This document shows, piece after piece, positions 45,478 to 50,916 of a stretch of DNA of 50,916 nucleotides. The position numbers and the translations under genes are program-made. Numbering within the stretch: the stretch's first letter is position 1; each line of letters opens with the position of its first letter. This stretch comes from an uncultured Clostridia bacterium (GTDB lineage Bacteria; Bacillota; Clostridia; Lachnospirales; Anaerotignaceae), in the NCBI GenBank assembly GCA_944379995.1, contig CALWGF010000013.1:1-50916 (forward strand). Direction: 5' to 3'. The notes beneath the pieces are model-generated. The model ran no database searches, was not told the origin of the DNA, and saw only the letters and a program-made list of their open reading frames with translations.

Positions 45478-45654
45478 CAGCTACGGCGAATAACCAAGGA
45501 AGAAAAGTACTAAGTTCTTTTTAATAAAGAACAGTTAAAAAACTAGCGACTTATTATTTTAACTCTAACTGTAATAGTTAACCATTTACATCATAAAACA
45601 TAATATTACAAATAAGATTCCTAAACCCTAACTAACCATTTAATGCCGTAGCTG
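45478..45654 (+). ncRNA. Candidate structured 5' leader (riboswitch-like) of the CoA-transferase operon
   Basis: CAGCTACGGC (45478-45487) is the perfect complement of GCCGTAGCTG (45645-45654), closing a 177-base element in an otherwise AT-rich gap. Inside are a 7-bp hairpin (45514-45520 with 45526-45532), and two competing helices that share bases: 45533-45540 with 45557-45564 (8 bp), and 45559-45564 with 45576-45581 (6 bp). A direct repeat TAACCATTTA occurs at 45579-45588 and 45633-45642. The ribosome site GAGGAGGA follows within about 20 bases. It matches no riboswitch class I know. Confidence 0.55.
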
Positions 45655-45685
45655 CTAAAAAAATTTACAGAGGAGGAGTATTCAT

Positions 45686-47236
45686 TTGAAAAAAGTAAAA
45701 ATATTAACAGCTCGTCAAGCAGCCGATTTGGTTAAAGACGGTGATGTTATTACAACAAGTGGATTTGTTGCCTCTTGTAATGCAGAAGCACTTTGTAAAG
45801 CACTTGAAGAAAGATACCTTGAAACAGGAACACCTAAAAATCTTACTCTCATTTATGCAGCATCTCAAGGAAATAGAGATGGCAGAGGTGCTGACCACCT
45901 TGCACATGAGGGGCTTTTAAAAAGAGCTATTGCAGGACATTGGAATACAGCACCAAAACTTGCACAGCTTGCTCTTGATAATAAGATGGAAGGTTATAAT
46001 ATTCCACAAGGAACAATACTTCATATGTTCAGAGATATAGCTGCCAATAAAATAGGTACATTTACAACAGTTGGTCTTGAAACATTTGTTGACCCTCGTA
46101 ATGGTGGCGGAAAACTCAATAGCATTACAAAAGACGATTTATCAAAAATTATTGAAATTGAGGGAACTGAACAAATTTTCTACAAGGCTTTTCCAATAGA
46201 TATAGCTTTTATAAGAGCTACATATGCTGATGAATGTGGAAATATAAGTTTTGAGAAGGAAATAACACCTCTTGAAGGTACATCTGTTGCACAAGCAGTA
46301 AGCAATAGAGGTGGAACTGTTATAGTACAAGTCGAAAAGGTTGTAAAAGCAGGAACACTTGACCCTAAACTTGTTAAAATACCAGGTATATGTGTTTCAG
46401 CAGTAGTTGTTGCAGACCCAATAGACCATCAACAAAGTTTTGACTGTGATTATAATCCTGCACTTACAGGTGAAATCAGAGAAGAAACTGGCGAAAATAT
46501 ACAGCCTGTAAAACTCAATGCTAAAAAAATTATAGGTAGACGAGGAGCTATGGAGCTTACAGAAGGAAGTGCTGTTAACTTAGGTATAGGTGCTCCAGAA
46601 TATGTAGCTAAAGTTGCTGCTGAGGAAGGCATAGGAGATTATATGACTCTTACTGTTGAGTCTGGACCTGTTGGAGGTATTCCTCAAGGCGGATTAAGAT
46701 TTGGTTCTTCACTAAATCCTGATTGCCTTCTTGACCAACCATATCAGTTTGACTTTTATGATGGTGGCGGACTTGATATAGCTTATCTTGGTCTTGCACA
46801 ATGTGATGAAAAAGGAAATATTAATGTAAGCCGTTTCGGTCCAAGAATTGCCGGTTGTGGAGGATTTATAAATATAACACAAAATTCAAAGAAAGTTGTT
46901 TTCTGTGGAACATTTACCGCAGGAGGACTTAAAGTAAAAGCCGGTGAAGGAAAACTTGAAATTATTCAAGAAGGAAAAGAAAAGAAATTCCTTAAAGATG
47001 TTGAACAGGTTACATTTAGTGGAAATTATGCAAACAAAAAAGGTCAAACAGTTATGTATATAACTGAAAGAGCTGTGTTTGAACTTAGAAAAGATGGTGT
47101 TCATCTTATAGAAGTAGCACCAGGAATTGATATACAAACTCAGATACTTGACCTTATGGATTTCAAACCTTTTATTGATGAAGTAAAGGTTATGGACGAA
47201 AGAATATTTAAAGATGAAATAATGGGAATAAAATAA
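45686..47236 (+). CDS. Acyl-CoA:carboxylate CoA-transferase (propionate CoA-transferase/YdiF-like)
   Basis: Family I CoA-transferase of 516 residues with both halves in one chain. The catalytic glutamate is E325 in TLTVESGPVGGIPQGG, close to the position in C. propionicum propionate CoA-transferase. ITTSGFVASCNAEALCKALE, GGTVIVQVEKVVKAGTLDP and the C-terminal GVHLIEVAPGIDIQTQIL are family features. It would swap CoA among short acids such as acetate, propionate or lactate. TTG start with GAGGAGGA upstream. An epimerase-like gene and a lactate permease follow, supporting lactate or short-acid metabolism. Confidence 0.87.
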   Translation: MKKVKILTARQAADLVKDGDVITTSGFVASCNAEALCKALEERYLETGTPKNLTLIYAASQGNRDGRGADHLAHEGLLKRAIAGHWNTAPKLAQLALDNKMEGYNIPQGTILHMFRDIAANKIGTFTTVGLETFVDPRNGGGKLNSITKDDLSKIIEIEGTEQIFYKAFPIDIAFIRATYADECGNISFEKEITPLEGTSVAQAVSNRGGTVIVQVEKVVKAGTLDPKLVKIPGICVSAVVVADPIDHQQSFDCDYNPALTGEIREETGENIQPVKLNAKKIIGRRGAMELTEGSAVNLGIGAPEYVAKVAAEEGIGDYMTLTVESGPVGGIPQGGLRFGSSLNPDCLLDQPYQFDFYDGGGLDIAYLGLAQCDEKGNINVSRFGPRIAGCGGFINITQNSKKVVFCGTFTAGGLKVKAGEGKLEIIQEGKEKKFLKDVEQVTFSGNYANKKGQTVMYITERAVFELRKDGVHLIEVAPGIDIQTQILDLMDFKPFIDEVKVMDERIFKDEIMGIK

Positions 47237-47278
47237 CAAATACTAATAAAAATTATTTATAAATGGAGGATGAATACT

Positions 47279-47695
47279 ATGAAACCTATGAGAATGCACC
47301 ATGTTGGAATTGTTTTACCAGAATTATCTTATGCACAAGATTTAATTGATATGTTTGGTCTTGAAGTTGATTATAAAGGATTTGTTAATGCTTATCATGC
47401 TGACCTTATTTTCACAAAATACGGCGAAAAAGAAAGCCCAATAGAATTCATTATACCTAAAGAAGGAGTTCTTACAAAATTCAATAATGGTAAAGGTGGT
47501 ATTGCTCACATCGCTTTTGAAGTAGATGATATTGAAGCTTGCAGTAAAGAACTTATTGATAGAGGATTTGAAATGCTTGAAAAAGCTCCTGTTGAAGGAA
47601 CAAGTGATATTATTGTAAACTTCTTAAGACCAAGATATTCACATGGAATACTTGTTGAACTTGTTCAGACAGTTGGAGAAATTAAAAGAGATTAA
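47279..47695 (+). CDS. VOC/glyoxalase-fold protein, methylmalonyl-CoA epimerase-like
   Basis: Small metal-dependent VOC-fold protein of 138 residues. Typical elements are MRMHHVGIVLPEL with the first metal His, IEFIIPKEG with Glu, GGIAHIAFEVDDIEA with the second His, and HGILVELVQT with the last Glu. Size and pattern suit a methylmalonyl-CoA epimerase or a related lactoyl/acyl-CoA isomerase. ATG 47279 is used because GGAGGA lies eight bases upstream; ATG 47270 overlaps that site. It follows the CoA-transferase by 42 bases, so an acyl-CoA substrate is likely. No methylmalonyl-CoA mutase gene is in the window. Confidence 0.78.
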   Translation: MKPMRMHHVGIVLPELSYAQDLIDMFGLEVDYKGFVNAYHADLIFTKYGEKESPIEFIIPKEGVLTKFNNGKGGIAHIAFEVDDIEACSKELIDRGFEMLEKAPVEGTSDIIVNFLRPRYSHGILVELVQTVGEIKRD

Positions 47696-47714
47696 TTTTT
47701 AATACATATTTATA

Positions 47715-47723
47715 TGGTATAAT
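47715..47723 (+). promoter_or_regulatory. Extended -10 element before the lactate permease gene
   Basis: TGGTATAAT, about 90 bases before the permease start, could give it a second transcript independent of the CoA-transferase promoter. Confidence 0.45.
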
Positions 47724-47812
47724 GTTTTAGTTTGAATAAATTTTTGTATTTATTTGCAATGACTAAATGACAATGTTATAAAGTTTTACTACACGGGTTA
47801 GGAGGGTTCTTT

Positions 47813-49306
47813 ATGGAACTATTATTAGCAATTTCGCCTATAGCCATTGTAATAATAGGTGTTGTAGGTCTTAAAAAACCTGCTACAATCGTTTCTGTAA
47901 TATCACTTATATATACTATATTCCTTGGAATGCTTTATTTCCATATGGAAAATAGTGTTATAATTGCACAGACAACAAATGGTATGATTGAAGGTGCCAA
48001 AATGGTATTTATGATTTGGTCAGCATTCCTTGTGCTTAACCTTCTTATAAATACAGGTGCAATGGATAAAATTAAAGAAATTATAGCAGACCTTACTGTT
48101 GACAGAAGAAAACAGTTTATAATTATAGCTTTCTGTTTTGGTGGTTTCCTTGAAGGTGTTGCAGGTGCTGGTACTCCTGCTGCTATTGCTGCACCATTCC
48201 TTGTTGCACTTGGTATACCTCCACTTTCAGCAGTAGTTGGCTCACTTGTTTTTAATGGTATTGCTGCATCATTAGGTGCTGCTGGTCTTACAACAATAGG
48301 TGGTTTTGCTGCTTTCGTATCAACTAATCCTCCTATTGTAGATGTTATGGAAATATCAAGATATACATCATTTATCCATTTCTTTGGTTCATTAATTGCA
48401 CCAATATTAGTTCTTGTTATTCTTTGGGGTAGAAAAGCAATAGATAAGGGAATTGTTAAATTTGCTCTTGTAACAGGATTTGCATATGGTGGATGTATGG
48501 TTCTTGTAGCTACATTTGTAGGTGCTGAATTCCCTACAATATGTGCTGGTTTAGGCTCACTTGTTGTATCAATATTATACATAAAACTTTTCTGTAAAAA
48601 TGAAGTAGTTCCAGAAGAACATAGATATGTTCCTGACCCAACAAAACCAAGAAGTACAATGCCTGCTTATAAAGCTTTATCAGCTTATGGTATACTTCTT
48701 GTAGCTCTTCCAACAGTAAGATTTTTTGCTCCTGACTGGTTTATAGGACTTGGATTTGCTGTTTGGATTGGTATAACAATTACTTGTGTCTGTCTTGTAT
48801 CAGCAGTTATATTAAAAGATATACCTGCTATGCCTAAACATATGAAAGAAGCTTTCTTAAGTGTATTCGGCGCACTTATAGCTATGGCAGCTCTTGTTGC
48901 TCTTTCAAACCTTATGAAATCTGGTGGACTTCTCTCAATAATAGCAAAAGCACTTGCAGATGTACTTGGTCCTGTTTATCCAGCAGTTGCTGTTATTATC
49001 GGTTCACTTGGTTCATTCGTTGCTGGTACAACAACAGGTTCAAATATTCTTTTTGCACCTATGCACTATGAAGCTTGTAATATTCTTGGATTTAATGTTC
49101 CAGTTGTATTTGCAGCACAGAATGCAGGTGGTGCTTTAGGTAATATGATTTGTACAAACAACGTAGTTGCTGTTTGTGCAACAGTAGGATTTAGAGGACA
49201 GGAAGGCGAAATAATGAGAAAAGTATTTAAGCCTATCTGTGTATTATGGGTAGTTTATTGCGCACTTGCTCTCTTATATGCCTATGTACTTTTCCCACTT
49301 AAATAA
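47813..49306 (+). CDS. L-lactate permease (LctP family)
   Basis: Membrane transporter of 497 residues with about thirteen helices. Family phrases are FGGFLEGVAGAGTPAAIAAP, GLTTIGGFAAFVSTNPP, SLGSFVAGTTTGSNILFAP and AAQNAGGALGNMICTNNVVA. It should take up lactate or related 2-hydroxy acids with protons. GGAGGG precedes the ATG. Its position after a CoA-transferase suggests lactate import followed by conversion to an acyl-CoA. It ends the fermentation block at a terminator. Confidence 0.9.
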   Translation: MELLLAISPIAIVIIGVVGLKKPATIVSVISLIYTIFLGMLYFHMENSVIIAQTTNGMIEGAKMVFMIWSAFLVLNLLINTGAMDKIKEIIADLTVDRRKQFIIIAFCFGGFLEGVAGAGTPAAIAAPFLVALGIPPLSAVVGSLVFNGIAASLGAAGLTTIGGFAAFVSTNPPIVDVMEISRYTSFIHFFGSLIAPILVLVILWGRKAIDKGIVKFALVTGFAYGGCMVLVATFVGAEFPTICAGLGSLVVSILYIKLFCKNEVVPEEHRYVPDPTKPRSTMPAYKALSAYGILLVALPTVRFFAPDWFIGLGFAVWIGITITCVCLVSAVILKDIPAMPKHMKEAFLSVFGALIAMAALVALSNLMKSGGLLSIIAKALADVLGPVYPAVAVIIGSLGSFVAGTTTGSNILFAPMHYEACNILGFNVPVVFAAQNAGGALGNMICTNNVVAVCATVGFRGQEGEIMRKVFKPICVLWVVYCALALLYAYVLFPLK

Positions 49307-49363
49307 TAAAAAATAAACTCTCTTATAATGTCTAAATGAAAACGCAATCTAATTAAACGAAGG

Positions 49364-49397
49364 CCTCAGAATAGTAAATATTCTGGGGTTTTTGTTT
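49364..49397 (+). terminator. Rho-independent terminator after the lactate permease gene
   Basis: CCTCAGAATA and TATTCTGGGG (one G-T pair) around a five-base loop, then TTTTTG. The rest of the 49307-49613 gap holds only AT-rich sequence with possible -10 boxes (TATAAT at 49518-49523) for the next gene. Confidence 0.85.
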
Positions 49398-49613
49398 GTT
49401 TTAAATTATATTATATGAAAACTTTTTATTATATATATCTATAAAATTAATTTTGATAATATAATTTTAATAAATTTATTGTTAAAGTATTTATTTTTTT
49501 TAAATACTGTTGAAAGATATAATAATTTGGTGTAACATTGTGTACTGTAAGAGAACAAATATTTATGACATAAAGTACAATAAATATAAATTTTTTTTAG
49601 AGGTGAGTAACAA

Positions 49614-50810
49614 ATGGAATTATCAAGAAGAGCAGAAAGAATTAAACCGTCATCAACACTTGCTATATCAGCAAAAGCATCAGAACTTAAATCACAAGGT
49701 TTTGATATTGTAGGATTTGGTGTTGGAGAACCTGATTTTGAAACACCAGAACATATTAAGGAAGCTGGTATTAAGGCTATTAAAGATGGTTTTACAAGAT
49801 ATACACCAGCTTCAGGTATTACAGAACTTAGAAAAGCTGTTGCTAAAAAACTTAAAGATGATAATGGCCTTGACTATGATTTTACACAGATTATTATTAG
49901 TAATGGTGCAAAACATGCTCTTATAAATGCATTTATGGCTATACTTAATGAAGGTGATGAAGTTATTATACCTGCACCATATTGGTTAAGCTATTCTGAA
50001 ATAGTAAATATTGCAGGTGGAGTTCCTGTTATAGTAAAAACAAAAAAAGAAAATAACTATATGTTAACAAGAGAAGAACTTGACGCTGCATATACAGAAA
50101 AAACAAAAGCACTTGTAATTGTAAGTCCTTCAAATCCTACTGGTATGGTTTCAAGTATTGATGACCTTAAAATGATTGCTGATTTTGCTGTTGAAAAAGA
50201 CATTATTGTTATTGCTGATGAAATATATGAAAAACTTATATATGATGAAGATAAAAAACATATAAGCTTAGCATCTCTTGGAAAAGAAATTTATGATAGA
50301 ACAATTATTATAAATGGTGTTTCAAAAAGTTATGCTATGACAGGTTGGAGAATTGGTTATACTGCTTCAAATCCTAAAATTGCAAAACTTATAGGTTCTT
50401 TACAGTCACATATGACTTCAAATCCAAATTCTATTGCACAAAAAGCAACTCTTGCAGCTATTGAAGGACCACAGGATTGTGTAAAAGAAATGTGTGTTGA
50501 GTTTAAAAAACGTCGTGATTACATATTTGAAAGAGAAGAAAAAATACCATTTATAACAGCATTAAAACCAGAAGGTGCATTTTATCTTTTTATTGATGTT
50601 TCTGGACTTTATGGAAAAAAATATGAAGGTGTTGAAATAAATTCAGCAGCTGATATGGCTGATTTACTTATTGAAAAGAAACTTGTTGCGGTTGTACCTT
50701 GTGCAGATTTTGGTATGCCTGACCATATAAGACTTTCTTATGCAACATCTCTTGAAATGATTAAAAAAGGTATGGATAGAATAGAAGAATTCGTTAATGA
50801 ACTTAAATAA
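49614..50810 (+). CDS. Aspartate/aromatic aminotransferase, PLP class I
   Basis: Pyridoxal-phosphate enzyme of 398 residues of the AspB type found in Bacillus and Clostridia. Visible are IVGFGVGEPDFETPEHI, RYTPASGITELRKAV, SNGAKHALINAF, VSPSNPTGMVSS, IADEIYEKLIYD and the PLP lysine K238 in GVSKSYAMTGWRIGY, with the substrate Arg in DHIRLSYATS. AGAGGTGAG precedes the ATG. It stands alone between terminators; aspartate or broad amino-acid specificity is the likely role. Confidence 0.92.
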   Translation: MELSRRAERIKPSSTLAISAKASELKSQGFDIVGFGVGEPDFETPEHIKEAGIKAIKDGFTRYTPASGITELRKAVAKKLKDDNGLDYDFTQIIISNGAKHALINAFMAILNEGDEVIIPAPYWLSYSEIVNIAGGVPVIVKTKKENNYMLTREELDAAYTEKTKALVIVSPSNPTGMVSSIDDLKMIADFAVEKDIIVIADEIYEKLIYDEDKKHISLASLGKEIYDRTIIINGVSKSYAMTGWRIGYTASNPKIAKLIGSLQSHMTSNPNSIAQKATLAAIEGPQDCVKEMCVEFKKRRDYIFEREEKIPFITALKPEGAFYLFIDVSGLYGKKYEGVEINSAADMADLLIEKKLVAVVPCADFGMPDHIRLSYATSLEMIKKGMDRIEEFVNELK

Positions 50811-50812
50811 TA

Positions 50813-50846
50813 AAAAAAGGTATCAGTTTTTACTGATACCTTTTTT
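50813..50846 (+). terminator. Rho-independent terminator after the aminotransferase gene
   Basis: AAAAAAAGGTATCAGT and ACTGATACCTTTTTT around TTTT; it can act in both directions. Confidence 0.9.
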
Positions 50847-50854
50847 ATTGTTTA

Positions 50855-50916
50855 TCAATAAAACCTCCGGCTAGGCCGGTGGTCAGTACAAGCTTTAGCG
50901 GAGTGATAATGCAAAA
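50855..50916. mobile_element. Possible IS200/IS605-type element end (truncated by the window)
   Basis: A GC-rich hairpin, ACCTCCGGC / TAG / GCCGGTGGT (50863-50883), has a single T-T mismatch in its stem and is followed by AGCTTTAGCGG. Its composition contrasts sharply with the AT-rich surroundings. Small imperfect hairpins with one unpaired T at the element edge are the TnpA recognition sites of IS200/IS605 elements. No transposase frame is visible because the window ends here. Confidence 0.4.

Noticed and set aside
45478..45654. T-box, 6S RNA or known metabolite riboswitch
   Set aside because: No T-box TGGNACC-type sequence and no conserved core of a riboswitch I know was visible; the single-stranded bulge pattern of 6S RNA is also not evident, so it stays an unassigned leader.
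49484..49516. Terminator-like repeat AGTATTTA / TAAATACT before the aminotransferase gene
   Set aside because: It is A/T only, lacks a GC stem, and the real terminator lies upstream at 49364.

Overview
The window is strongly AT-rich (roughly three quarters A+T by eye). It carries the sporulation pair spoIIGA-sigE, a Gram-positive-style ftsQ/DUF881/sbp/ftsZ division block, [FeFe]-hydrogenase maturation genes and many strong AGGAGG ribosome sites, several leading into TTG starts. This fits an anaerobic, spore-forming, low-GC Firmicute of the Clostridia. The lactate permease and propionate-type CoA-transferase would suit a Lachnospiraceae / Clostridium cluster XIVb relative, but that placement is an inference. 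I see no rRNA, tRNA or CRISPR array.

Layout. 1-4017: end of a nucleoside ABC transporter (ATPase fragment, two permeases) coupled to adenosine deaminase, then acylphosphatase. 4083-5756: a chemoreceptor with an extracytoplasmic zinc-binding-type (CZB-like) domain. 6175-10193: TM1266-type regulator, hydE, hydG and hydF, behind a roughly 180-nt leader with mutually exclusive hairpins; no hydrogenase gene is present. 10320-11837: a MATE transporter and a 26-residue membrane peptide.

11906-26730: a 15-kb tellurium-resistance-type (Ter) stress locus. It has two phosphoribosyltransferase-like genes (TRSP/PRTase and StiP), a divergent HpcH/CitE-like lyase, a YceG-like domain fused to a trypsin-like protease, a rhomboid protease, a large YceG-type protein with three related segments, TelA, three TerD paralogues, an AIM24 protein, a P-type Ca2+ ATPase and a HAD phosphatase. 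The two serine proteases inside this locus are the most unusual gene content in the window.

26751-30211 (minus): the amino-sugar operon nanE-rpiR-nagB-nagA behind a good promoter. 30414-31061: a DUF4230 membrane protein. 31187-37417: cell wall, division and sporulation genes murA, divIB/ftsQ, DUF881, sbp, ftsZ, spoIIGA and sigE. 37489-43569: small unknown proteins, an M20 amidohydrolase, a GntR regulator, an M19 dipeptidase and LrgA/LrgB.

43605-50810: an unrecognised 498-residue HTH protein is divergent from a fermentation block (CoA-transferase, VOC/epimerase-like protein, lactate permease). The 584-nt gap between them holds many TTGAA words and a transcript leader closed by a perfect 10-bp long-range stem, a good candidate for a new structured RNA. 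An aspartate-type aminotransferase follows. The window ends in a GC-rich imperfect hairpin that resembles the end of an IS200/IS605 element.
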